Shown: piece after piece, positions 10,594 through 20,591 of the stretch
Numbering within the stretch: position 1 is the stretch's first letter
How the letters are laid out: each line of letters begins with the position of its first letter
Assembly (NCBI RefSeq): GCF_010183535.1
Contig: NC_071332.1
Span: 19,158,001 to 19,222,000 of the forward strand
Direction: 5' to 3'
DNA length: 64,000 nucleotides
DNA from: Caenorhabditis remanei
Lineage: Eukaryota > Nematoda > Chromadorea > Rhabditida > Rhabditidae
Translations under genes and position numbers: made by a program
Notes under the pieces: model-generated
Database searches by the model: none
What the model was told of the DNA's origin: nothing
Seen by the model: only the letters and a program-made list of their open reading frames with translations

Positions 10594-10986
10594 GCTGAAG
10601 TGCCCTCCGGGAAGACAAACATGTATAGGGAGACCACCTGCACATCTAATTCTCTTTGTGAGAAGGTGAAACTCGTATGTTTGCTGGCCCGAAAATAGAC
10701 AACCTGAAGATCTCTAGACCACTCCCATTTCAGAAAATTCAAAAATTAATTTAAAGTGTTTGCTGCACGGTTAAAGTCCATAGTTTAATAGAATTTGCCT
10801 GTTCGAAAAATGATTCTTAAAATGAATAGTATGAGAATTCGCCAGAGTCCTTATAATATGCAAAAATTCAAATTCAAGAAACTTCATTTTATCGAAAAAA
10901 AACTTTTAAAAAGATAATTAAGAGAAACACAATTCGAAAGCAATGATGTCATTAAGAATAACAAATTCACAATAAAGGAAACGAAA
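10594..10986. other. Intergenic between genes D and E
   Basis: The promoter block of D continues to about 10700. The rest is the AT-rich 3' flank of E, where 10830-10986 resembles 7490-7620 beyond gene C. No gene. Confidence 0.45.
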
Positions 10987-12016
10987 TTACGGCAAAATAT
11001 AGATATTGGTGTACATCATGTTGAACTTGATTTCAAAGGTGATTATGGCTTTCCTTCCATCTGCTCTTTCGATATCATGTCCTCCACGAAACGTTTTTGA
11101 AGGAGTGTCTAGAGGTTTTGAATAAAAGAACCTTCTCTTTTGGTCTCTTGGAAATGGAACAGCATTCAGTATTTCAGGAAGAGACCAATCATTGAAAACT
11201 TCAATGCGCAATGTCAGATGTTCTAGTCGAGAATCGCATTTGCTTTGAAACCAACTTGTGAAAAATCGGTTCAGATCTCTGGCAGTCATCCTGACTCCTC
11301 GCAATTCCACCTTAAGTGCGTTTGTGACTAGAAGGTCATCAAGAGTGAATCTCGAGAACTGGTGAGTGTTAATAAACAAATAGTTCAAATTAGTCTTCAG
11401 AAATTTCTGAAACTCTTCTCTGTTCTTATATGGAATTTTGAACAATTCAACTTTCGCAGTAACTGGCGAGAGGATTTCCAGAGCTTTTTTTGCAAAACTG
11501 TCATCACAGTTGTCCATGATACGTAAACTTGGAAGCTTAGTCAAAGTAGCAAAAGCATCGCATACATCAAACTGTGGAGTTCCTTCGACACTAATTTTCA
11601 TCAGCGATTCGTTATTCATCACATCTAGAACCCGCTCCAACCATTGTGATGCTGACAATCCCATGTTTCCGTGAGTGAAAGCTCTGTTTCGAAACCTCGC
11701 ATCGGCCAAATCCGGTGCGTTCTCTTTGTAGAAATATAGGCTCAATTCCACGTTGTACCACGTTGCAAAACAAAAACTAATGTCAAGGTGATCGCTTTTT
11801 CCTTTCAGATCTATGTTACGGGGAGATAATTTGCGAAGTATTTTCGAGAGGTTATTTGCTCTTTTGGAAAGTAGCGAGAATGCAATTCTGGAATGATTAA
11901 GCATGAAGGATAGGACAAAAGAAAGAGGAAAACTTACACTTCAACTGGTTGCATGTGCTTGAAAACTGAATAAGGGCAAGCATTGGAAGACGTAAGAGAG
12001 GGAACGGAGTCGACAT
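10987..12016 (-). pseudogene. F-box protein, fbxb type - gene E, frameshift in the F-box exon
   Basis: Exons 11938-12016 and 10987-11887. Exon 1 is 79 bp instead of the 80 bp seen in paralogues. One G is missing at about 11968 (plus strand GAAAACTGAATAAGG, where gene B has GAAAACTGGAATAAGG). The first 16 codons read MSTPFPLLRLPMLALI and then leave frame. Exon 2 is fully open (IAFSLLSKRANNLSKILRK; FBA_2-type FTLDDLLVTNALKVELRG, LNRFFTSWFQSKCDSRLEHL; end IYILP). So it is either a very young pseudogene or a one-base assembly error. It is the sister of gene C. Confidence 0.82.
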
Positions 12017-12081
12017 CCTGGTATAGGAGAAAGGGTACAAATGCGATGAAGAATCAATGACTGGTCGGGAATGTTGGGGGA

Positions 12082-12106
12082 GACCACAACGCACGACCGC
12101 GACGCG
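12082..12106 (-). promoter_or_regulatory. Shared fbxb upstream element, gene E (proximal copy)
   Basis: Double half-site 65 bp before the ATG, with CCACAACG in place of CCGCAACG. Confidence 0.6.
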
Positions 12107-12167
12107 GCTGAAGTGGCCGCTGGGAAGACAGATGAATGAGGAATCAATGCCTGAGGAGATCGGGGGA

Positions 12168-12190
12168 GACCGCACCGCACGACCGCGACG
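12168..12190 (-). promoter_or_regulatory. Second, distal copy of the fbxb element upstream of gene E
   Basis: A further double half-site 86 bp beyond the first, with its own GAGGAATCAATG and GAAGACAAACA boxes, so the whole promoter block is tandemly duplicated here, as at gene F. Confidence 0.55.
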
Positions 12191-12240
12191 TGAAATGTGC
12201 TCTGAGAAGACAAACAAGTAGAAGAAGACAACTGTCTGGC

Positions 12241-12856
12241 AGGGATGAACATAGTTAAGTTATGTATTCTGCCAGGAAATTTTCGGACTGTAAGATGAAA
12301 ACATCGATGAGCACCAACAAACATCAATTTTTAAGTGTGATTGAATGACTCTGTGTACTTTTTAGAGAATGTATTTGTGTTGTATAAAAACTACGCCGAA
12401 ATTCGTTATCACTGATAACAAGAAAACATTTTTCTCAAATTTGTCATTTTCAAAACTAACTTCCGACTTCTTTTTTCGGAAAGTTTACTTCCGCACAGAG
12501 CGTTCTAGTATCTTGACGTGTTTTCAGTGCAACTGCTTTTGTGCGGGGGCAGTTGAATGTCAGCGCCTGTGTCAAACAATTTTCTGAAAAAATAGGTTTT
12601 TTTTGAAGCCTGACTTTGCCTTGTCTTTTGAGTATGCTTTAATGACGATTACTCATCCCTTGTTCACCTTTGATCCGGGAGCTTCTTATTCAGTTATGAT
12701 GGAAACTTGGCTGGATTAACTCAATTCTGCAGACAAAGACAGTGAAGGAGGGGATAGAGCGGGGGCAAGTGGAAATATAAATTTTATTATTAAAATAGAA
12801 AACTCATAGAAAAAGGACCTGGGAAATATAAGAAATGATCAAATTGCACAAAGAAT
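12241..12856. other. Intergenic between genes E and F
   Basis: No supported gene; an open frame at 12369-12587 has no domain or splice partner. The right part matches the 3' flank of gene D. Confidence 0.45.
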
Positions 12857-13913
12857 TCACATCCAAACATAAAAGTCTAAAATTGTTGTTCCAGCCTTCG
12901 CTTCAATTGCCACAGTTGCTCGTGTCCCATCCGATCTCATTACATCCAACCCTCCAGTCACAACTTTTTCTCGGCACCGAGAATTAGTATGGTCCGAGAC
13001 TCGGAATGTTCTCGTTGTAGTTTGAGGCATCTCGAGAGCATTGAGTCCCTTCAGGAGGACATCTGGACTCACCTCTTCTAAAGTCAGGAATTTTAGATGT
13101 TCCAACCGGGGATTAGACTTTTTTCTCATCCACAACTTGAAAAAACGGTTGAGAGTTTTCACACTGATCATGACATCATAAAGATGTAGATGTACAGCAT
13201 TGGAAATGAGAAGGTCATCTAAAGATAGTCGAACACGGGTTGGGTCCCTAAGATTCATAGCATAGATTGTGATGCTATTCATGTTTAGCATGAGAACTTT
13301 TTGAAATTGTTCAAGGTTTCTGAACCAGTCTTGACACATATCAATATTCGAGGTCACTTTCGAGAGCATTTCCAACATTTTGTGAACAAAAACTTCGTTA
13401 CAGTCACGCGAGATATAGATTTGTTCGATATGTGGTAGTGTCGCTAGAATAGGAAGTTCATCAAATGAATCTGTTTCGTAGAATTTCAATTCTTGAATTG
13501 ATTCACAATTGGTTACATCCAGAATCCGATGAACGCATTCAGTCGTCGAAAGCCCCAAAGTGCGCCATATAACTGTCTTGTTGTCAACAGAAACTACCAC
13601 AAATTCCTTATAATTCTCAGGTATGAGACATAAAAGTATTTGTAGTTTTTTGTCATCACTCAGGACTATGTCAAGATCGAGAGAGTGATTGATAGCCGCT
13701 ATATTGATAGAAGTTACTGATAGACCACAAGAAGTTTTTGATAAAATTCTCGCTCGGTTAGAGAGGAGAGATAAAGCGATTCTGAAAAAAAAGTTAGTTG
13801 GTAAATGAGATTATAGATTTAAAACCAACTTACACATCAATAAGTTTCATTTGTTGGAAAACAGGAATCAGTGCATGTTTTGGAAGACGTAAGAGAGGGA
13901 ACGGAGTCGTCAT
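12857..13913 (-). CDS. F-box protein, fbxb type (F-box + FBA_2) - gene F
   Basis: Exons 13834-13913 and 12857-13781 give 334 intact residues; the reading frame of exon 2 continues upstream of its first internal start codon to the splice site without stops. F-box residues about 4-45: FPLLRLPKHALIPVFQQM, IALSLLSNRARILSK. FBA_2-type region about 205-280: VRLSLDDLLISNAVHLHLYD, LNRFFKLWMRKKSNPRLEHL, then TTTRTFRVSDHTNSRCREK. The C-terminus is FYVWM followed by TGA. It is nearly co-linear with gene I on the opposite strand about 4 kb away, so A, D, F and I form one subfamily spread on both strands. The SCF-adaptor role is inferred from the family. Confidence 0.88.
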
Positions 13914-13975
13914 CTTGGTAGGAGGGAGAGGGCATGAATGAGATGAGGAATCAATGTCTGGTGGTGTTGGGGCGA

Positions 13976-14000
13976 GACCGCACCGCACGACCGCGACGCG
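13976..14000 (-). promoter_or_regulatory. Shared fbxb upstream element, gene F (proximal copy)
   Basis: Double half-site 62 bp before the ATG with one base change (CACCGCACG). Confidence 0.6.
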
Positions 14001-14105
14001 AGTGAACTGCGATCTGGGAAGACAAACATCTTCATGGAGACAATGTAGGGGTGCGAGATACCTGCACAGTTGACTGTGGGATCGATGTCTGGTGGAATCG
14101 GAGGA

Positions 14106-14130
14106 GACCGCATCGCTCGACCGCAACGCG
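14106..14130 (-). promoter_or_regulatory. Second, distal copy of the fbxb element upstream of gene F
   Basis: A second, more diverged copy (CCGCATCGCTCGACCGCAAC) 106 bp beyond the first, evidence of a tandemly duplicated promoter block. Confidence 0.5.
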
Positions 14131-14145
14131 AGTGAAGAGCGTTGT

Positions 14146-14370
14146 TTGCAAACTTTCGAAAACTCCAAGAGAAAAGATCATGAAATGTGCGAAAATTAGT
14201 TTTTTTTGCTGAAGAAAAGGCTATTTTCTGTCCTTTTAGATCATTTTTAGTTTGATTTCTGCTATATGTACTCTCCCTAACCTCCACAGTTATGGAATGA
14301 TAAAAGTCGAAGGAAAATTCGTTATCCGGAAGTCGGAAACGGAATTCTGGCTTGAACTGTGCCCATTTTA
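14146..14370 (+). repeat. Dispersed repeat, copy 1
   Basis: Shares GTTTGCAAACTTT, AAAACTCCAAGAGAAAAGATC and the CACAGTTATGGAATGA region with 18990-19140 in the same order and strand. Both are non-coding; they are duplicates of an intergenic segment. Confidence 0.55.
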
Positions 14371-14489
14371 CCAACATTTGGTGGAAACTATTGGTCGATG
14401 TCTTTATTCAGTAAAAATAGCGTCAAAAAACTTAAATTGAGATTTTTGCATGACAGACATATAATAAAAGCTTGAACAGTGCAAATAGA

Positions 14490-15513
14490 TTACGAACGAA
14501 CATAAAAGTTAACAAAATTGAGTCCAAACTTGATTGTTCCAATCTTTCCATCGATTCTTTTGATATCAAATCCCGCGATTTTGTCGGAATAACCAATATT
14601 ACTGGATCTGGATGAACTCCCATTAAGGACTTTAACCGCATCCAGTCCACTGAGTATAGCGTCTTCAAAGACGTCTTCGTATAGCAGAACTGTCAGATAT
14701 TCCAGTCGTGGATTACACTCGTTTCTCTTCCACATTTTGAAAAATTCGTTTAGTTCTTTTTGAGTTAACGTCAGACCTCTCAAGAAGAATTTTACGGCAT
14801 TTGAGGTGATAAGGTCACTCAGATTTAAGGAAAAAGGAGAACCACGAACATGGATCTCCATAGAATCAATTTCTTGACTCAAGATTTTCCGGAGCTCTTT
14901 GGGATCTTTGAATGAGTCTTTTGAAATGTAGAACGAAATGTTTGAAGTGATTGGCAGAAGAGTTTCCACAACTTGCTTTGTAAAACTATCGGTACTGACT
15001 GGGTAGAGAATCAGCTTACCAATTCTTCGACAATGTTCAGAAAATATCGAGAAGAAATCATCAAACTCCGGTGGTTTATGGAGCATCACAGTCTCGAATT
15101 TTTCACAGTTAGACACATCGAACATCCGTTTAGTCCATTCAACCACTGTAAATCCAATGTTGGTCCAAGCAGTTGCAGTTGCTTCGCTCTGAAGTGTCAC
15201 TGAATCCTTTTCCTTCCGATAGCATAATCTAACTGTTGGATGTCTCATAAAATAAAGAATGATCTCCATAGACGAAGCATGTTGATTCAGTACGAAATAT
15301 TTAGGAGGAATAAATTTGAGACACTTTGCAACACTTCTGGCTCGTTTGGAGACGTGACAGAATGCGAGTCTGGAATTTTTAACTGGGTAAAAATGGATCG
15401 GAAAAAAGAGAAAAAACTCACATTTCGTGCATTGAATAACGGTGCCCCATGTGTTGAAAAACAAGTATCAATGCAAGTCTTGGAAGGTGTAGGAGAGGGA
15501 ACGGAGTCGTCAT
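14490..15513 (-). CDS. F-box protein, fbxb type (F-box + FBA_2) - gene G
   Basis: Exons 15422-15513 and 14490-15369 give 323 residues. Exon 1 is 92 bp, 12 bp longer than in paralogues: after the F-box helix FPLLHLPRLALILVFQHM it carries an in-frame insertion (residues GHRYSMHEM where H has QGIEM). Exon 2 begins LAFCHVSKRARSVAKCLK. FBA_2-type region about 200-270: FSLNLSDLITSNAVKFFLRG, LNEFFKMWKRNECNPRLEYL. It ends FYVRS. G, H and N form a separate subfamily with LAFCH(V/I)S(K/T)R and VVEWTKRMFDVSNCEKFE. It is intact in frame, but the insertion sits in the Skp1-facing domain and may weaken it. Confidence 0.85.
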
Positions 15514-15576
15514 CCTGGTAGGGGAGAGAAGGTACAAATGAGATGAAGAATCAATGTATGGTCGGGAGACTTTGTG

Positions 15577-15600
15577 GACGCAACGCACGACCGCGACGCG
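15577..15600 (-). promoter_or_regulatory. Shared fbxb upstream element, gene G
   Basis: Double half-site 63 bp before the ATG. The ATG-proximal half has lost a base (GACGCAACG for GACCGCAACG). Confidence 0.55.
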
Positions 15601-15779
15601 GCAGAAGTGCCTGCTGGAAAAACAAACAAGTGGAAGAAGACAACCGTCTGCATAGCATCTACAACTGAGATGCATGTAGCAGTGCAGTGTGGAAGTAAAA
15701 TTTTCGGAAAAGGAAGTCGGACGCTTATTTTAAAAATGACAAATTTGAGGATAATTTTTTTAGTCATCACTGAAAACTA

Positions 15780-16100
15780 ATGTTGGCGTTTTTTTTTCAT
15801 ACAAAATTTCATCAAAAACCACCAGGCGAAATTTCCGTCGAAAATTCAAAAATTTTCTAAACATTTTACACGGAATTCGTAAGCCGGGAGTCGTCGGAAT
15901 CTGTATATAACGATCACAAATGAAATTCAATATAATTGGATCCAAATTTGATAGTCGAAAAGGCGTTTGGGTTACTGTATCTTTCATTTTGTGCATACAC
16001 CGAGTCTGCAAACACCTAGCACCGAATTTTACAAAATTAATCTCAAAAAATAGGTTTCTGGGACAAAAAATTACCCCCAGTAGAAATGCCAATTATCGGT
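15780..16100 (+). repeat. Dispersed repeat, related to 3480-3710
   Basis: Plus strand carries GGGTTACTGTAT..., ACACCGAGTCTG, GCACCGAATTTTAC and AAAAAATAGG, matching the minus strand of 3480-3710. It is non-coding and ends just before the promoter of gene H. Confidence 0.5.
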
Positions 16101-16173
16101 CCAACATACCAAGACCACGTTATTTCTCGGTCCTCGCAATGGAATGTTTGATTTCCCTAGAGCATACTTCAGC

Positions 16174-16198
16174 CGCGTCGCGGTCAAGCGGTGCGGTC
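16174..16198 (+). promoter_or_regulatory. Shared fbxb upstream element, gene H
   Basis: Both half-sites, 49 bp before the ATG, the shortest spacing in the window. The spacer is AAGCGG instead of GTGCGT. Confidence 0.55.
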
Positions 16199-16247
16199 TG
16201 TCATTCTTTCAAAATTGATTCTTGTTCCTATCTCATTCTTTATTAAG

Positions 16248-17247
16248 ATGACTCCTCTCCCTCTCTTTCGCCTACCGAGACTTGCACAGATTACTGTTTT
16301 TCAATGCATGCAAGGCATTGAAATGTGAGTACTTACTTATTTTAACATTGATTTCTTAAACAAAACAAAATTCCAGACTCGCATTCTGTCACGTCTCCAA
16401 ACGAACCAGGAGTGTTGCAAAGTGTCTCAAATTGATTTCTCCCAAATATTTCGTACTGAAGCAACATGCTTCGTTCATGGAGATCATACTTAATTTCATC
16501 AAGCGTCCAACAGTTAGATTATGCTATTCGAAGGAAAATAATTCAGTGACTCTTCATACCGGAAAAACTACTTGGACCAATATTGGATTTTCAGTGGCGG
16601 AATGGACAAAACGGATGTTCGATGTGTCAAACTGTGATAAATTCGAGACTGTGATGCTCCATAAACCACCGGAATTAGACGATTTCTTCTCGATATTCTC
16701 AGATCACGCGAGAATTGAAAATCTGATTCTTTTGTCAGGCTTTATCAATAGTTCTGTCAATCAAGTTGTAGAAACTCTTAGGCCAATCACTTCAAGCATC
16801 GAGTTCTTCTTTTCAAAAAACTCATTCAATGCATCCGAAGATCTCCGGAAAATTTTGATTCAAGAAATTGATTCTATGGAGATTCATATCCGTGGTCATC
16901 CCTCTTATTTCAATCTGAGTGACCTTCTCACCTCAAATGCCGTAAAGCTCGTATTGAGAGGTGTGACATTGACTCCCAAGGAGTTAAACGAGTTTTTCAA
17001 GATGTGGAAGAGAACCGAGTGTAATTCCCGTCTGGAATATCTGACAGTTCTACTATACGACGTAAATTTTGAAGACGCTATACTCAGTGGACTGGATTCG
17101 GTTAGAGTCCCTGAAGGGAGTCTCCTCAGATACAGTAATAGTGGGTATTCTGACAATATCGGGGGATTTGATATCAAAAGAATCGATGGAAAGATTGGAA
17201 CTATCAAATTTGGACTCAATTTTGTTAACTTTTATGTTTGGTCATAA
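16248..17247 (+). CDS. F-box protein, fbxb type (F-box + FBA_2) - gene H
   Basis: Exons 16248-16324 and 16377-17247 give 315 intact residues. Exon 1 is 77 bp, one codon shorter at its start (MTPLPLFRLPRLAQITVF). The F-box continues LAFCHVSKRTRSVAKCLK, residues about 3-45. FBA_2-type region about 195-265: FNLSDLLTSNAVKLVLRG, LNEFFKMWKRTECNSRLEYL, then IGGFDIKRIDGKIGTIKF. It ends FYVWS. It is the plus-strand sister of gene G, with which it faces head-to-head across about 730 bp; each keeps its own copy of the upstream element. Family role: SCF substrate adaptor. Confidence 0.87.
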
Positions 17248-17530
17248 TCTATTTGCACATATGTATATTCTATGTTTTTAGGAATGCAAAAATCTTAATT
17301 TAAATCTTTTGACGCTATTTTTTACAGAATAAAGTTTGGTAATCACTTTTTTTAATTCGGTCGGACTGGTCTAATAATTTGACTCGCACATGAACTATTC
17401 CGAACATATAATTGCATCGAGAGAACTTTCCGATCGCCGTGCGAAAATATGAGAAATTGTCTAAAATTATCTCTGCCGATGCTATGCTTGTCTTCTTCTA
17501 CTTGTTTATTTTCCCAGAGCACACTTCTGC

Positions 17531-17555
17531 CGCGTCGCGGTCGTGCGATGCGGTT
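17531..17555 (+). promoter_or_regulatory. Shared fbxb upstream element, gene I
   Basis: Near-consensus double half-site 61 bp before the ATG, preceded by TTCCCAGAGCACACTTC. Confidence 0.6.
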
Positions 17556-17616
17556 TCCACCCAGTACCACCAGTCATTGATTCTTAATTCATTTGTCCCC
17601 TTTCTCCTCTTTTGAG

Positions 17617-18685
17617 ATGACGACTCCGTTTCCCCTCTTACGTCTTCCAAGACTTGTACTGATTCCTGTTCTCCAACAAATGGAACCGATTGATATGTTA
17701 GTTAATTTTCCATCTAATATTCGCGTTTACATAATAATTTTTTTCTAGAATCGCTTTATCTCTCCTCTCCAATCGAGCAAGACTCCTGACGAAAACCGCT
17801 GGTCTATCAGTAACTTCAATCAGTATTTTGGCTAAAAATCGCATTCTCAATATTGACATGGTCCAGAGGGATGGTAAAAATATACTTATCTCTCTCATGT
17901 CTCAAAATCATACGGAATTTGTGATAGTTTTTGTCGACTACTATACACCTGTATGGCGCATTTTGGGGCTTTCGACGGCTGAATGCATTCATCGGATTCT
18001 GGATGTAACCAATTGTGAATCAATTCAAAAATTGAAATTCTGCGAAGCAGTATCATTCGATGCACTTCCGATTCCTGCGACACTTCCACATATTAAACAA
18101 ATCTATATCTCGCGTGACTGTAACGAAGTTTTTGTTCACAAAATGTTGGAAATGCTCTCGAAAGTGACCTCGAATATTATTATGTGGCAAGACCGGTTCG
18201 CAAACCTTGAACAATTTCAAAAAGTTCTTATGTTGAACATGTATAGCATCACAATCAATGTTATGAATATTAGGGACCCAACCCGTGTTCGACTATCTCT
18301 AGATGACCTTCTCATTTGCAATGCTGTACATCTACATCTTTATGATGTCATAATTAGTGTGAAAACTCTCAACCGCTTTTTCAAGTTGTGGATGAGAAAA
18401 AAGTCTAATCCCCGGTTGGAACATTTCATACTCATTACTTCGGAAGAGGTGAGTCCAGATGTCCTCCTGAAGGGACTCAATGCTATTGAGATGCCACAAA
18501 CTACAACAAGAACATTCCGAGCCTCGGACTATCCAAATTCTCGATGCCAAGAAAAGGTTGTGACTGGAGGGATGGATGTGATGCGATCGGATGGGACACG
18601 AGCAACTTTGGAAATTAAAGCGATGCCTGGAATAAGTGTTGTTGAGTTTTATGTTTGGATGAGAATTTTTGTGCACATTTATTAA
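17617..18685 (+). CDS. F-box protein, fbxb type (F-box + FBA_2) - gene I, stop codon lost
   Basis: Exons 17617-17696 and 17749-18685 give 338 residues. F-box: FPLLRLPRLVLIPVLQQM, IALSLLSNRARLLTKTAG. FBA_2-type region about 205-280: VRLSLDDLLICNAVHLHLYD, LNRFFKLWMRKKSNPRLEHF. Subfamily members A and F end ...FVWM or FYVWM then TGA. Here the TGA has become AGA, and translation runs on for seven more residues (RIFVHIY) to a TAA, so this copy has a new C-terminal tail derived from 3' UTR. The donor is AT|GTTAGT, unusual among the copies. Otherwise it is intact and closest to F. Confidence 0.86.
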
Positions 18686-18985
18686 TCCTATCTTTTTTCC
18701 AGGCCCTATTTTTCTATGGGACGTTTTTAAAATAATAAATTACCTATTCACATCTTCCACCGCTCTATCGCTTCTTTCACTGTCTTTGTCTTTCGGGCTT
18801 TTTCGTTTCCGACTTTCGTTTTGAAAAGTTTATCTCCGATTTCCGCCTTCCGACTTGGCTTTTAGAAAATTGTGTGCTCTGGGAAAACAATTTTTCGAGG
18901 AGTGCCAACAAACTTCAATTATTTAATAAATGTTTAAACTAAAGTTGCATGAAAGTGAAAATTTCTTATCAGAAAGTCGGAAGTA
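18686..18985. other. Intergenic, 3' flank of gene I
   Basis: Begins with the CTATTTTTCTATGGGACG tail shared in inverted form with the 3' flank of gene D (9415-9440). No gene seen. Confidence 0.45.
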
Positions 18986-18989
18986 GACT

Positions 18990-19145
18990 TGTTTGCAAAC
19001 TTTGAAAAACTCCAAGAGAAAAGATCATAAAATTCCAGAAAATTCGTGGGAAATTAGTTTTTGGCTCAAGAAACGTCTATTTTCCGTCCTTTCTAAACCC
19101 CACATTTATGGAATGACGGAAGTCGGAATTCTAAGCAAATCTGGT
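18990..19145 (+). repeat. Dispersed repeat, copy 2
   Basis: Direct, diverged copy of 14146-14370 (see shared blocks there), shortened in the middle. Confidence 0.5.
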
Positions 19146-19257
19146 TTTTTTCGGTGTAGATGAAAATAAGAATATGGCAAGAACCTGATTTTTTTGGTGG
19201 AAAAATGTTATATAACATTTTCCAGAAAGCTTCTAGAGACATCAAAACTGTTGGAAA

Positions 19258-19385
19258 GTCGGGAGAATACAGTCTCTCTCGTTTCCAGTTGCTCGCTGTT
19301 GCTCTGTTGCTCTAGTTGCTCTGTTCTCATTGGCTCTTTTCTCGGCTCTTTTCGTGATTTTTGATCTTCGTATTGAAAGTCTATG
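19258..19385 (+). pseudogene. Relic of the membrane-anchor exon of the coiled-coil/TM family
   Basis: TCTCTCTCGTTTCCAGTTGC, followed by TCATTGGCTCTTTTCTCGGC and TTTTTGATCTTCGT, aligns with the last exon of the gene at 43644-44333 (which encodes SRSQLLAAFSLALFLALFVIFD). A short insertion and an internal TAG disrupt it, and no other exon of the gene is found nearby. Confidence 0.6.
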
Positions 19386-19389
19386 GTTT

Positions 19390-20590
19390 CATAAGAATAT
19401 AAATAGAGTTTGAATTTAAAAAAATCTCTTTATTGACGCGTTTCTGGAGGCTTGGCGCAATTTCTGAGGGCTGGATTTCAAAATAATCTTGTTTTCATCA
19501 GACATGCAAAATTTCAGGTTTCACCCCGGTCCGGATTTGAATTTTTTGTATTTTAAGTTTTTTTCACTAGAATCAAAGGAAAATGTTCCACATTTTTTCT
19601 CTAATATATGTACATATAATCTTCTAAAAGTATATGTATATTCCTGAAATCTACAAAAATCAAGAAGTTTTTTTCCAAAAAGAAAAAAATGAAAATTTAA
19701 AAAGAAGTGGGATTTTTTCAGTCTTCACTTTTTACGCTTTTTAGTGATCGTGGTTTTTTCCAAGCTGATATTTTTTCGACTCCGGACGTTTTGAAACTCT
19801 AGGCTTCCCTCCCATTCTTGTCTCACATCTTATTCCCATCAATAAATATATTCCTGAGTCCAATTTTACATACAATTTTACGTATGTGTACTTCCGCTAA
19901 TCGCCTTTTTCATTTCGATTTCGAATATGAAGAAACGCCTGTGCATTGATGACGACAAAAATGATCATAAAATATCAAATTTTCAAATAGCAAACAAGCA
20001 ATATAGTGTGCGCCCACGGAAGAGACACAGAACATTTAATGAAGCGATTAATGACTTCAACCAATGATAAGAGCGCTCTACATATAAGCGGTATGACGGT
20101 GTTGAATTTTATAATTCACGACATGGCGTTTAGATTATTTTGCTCCTTTTATTTTTTTCTTCCAAAAACTTTATTCACTTGTTTTTCAATTTCAATAGGA
20201 ATCACAATGAGCAAAAAGAGATTGTTGAAATGCAGTACTAACCAATTATTTTTTATACATAATTGTCGGCGGAAAAGTCTTTAATATTTAGATTTTTTTG
20301 GTGCCAACTGCTACCGTAACCCTAATGATTGCTTCAATAGTATACTAGATTAATAGACTATCAGGATTCCGTTTCTAGAATAAGGATTAGCTAAAAATTG
20401 ATACAAATTGAAATAAAAAATAGGTGAAGAGTGTCATTTTGAGTTTACTATGATAGTTTAGTTGATTCAGATGTTAGAAATGAAATCCTCATGATCGTAA
20501 TAACTATATTTTGCAAAAGTACTGTAGATAGTTGCTCAAAGCTCCGCCCACTTTTCGTTTCTGCTACTACTAAAGTATTCCACTATATTC
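19390..20590. other. Intergenic, no gene seen
   Basis: AT-rich. Open frames such as 20006-20284 have no domain, no splice partners and low-complexity composition. Confidence 0.45.
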
Positions 20591-20591
20591 C

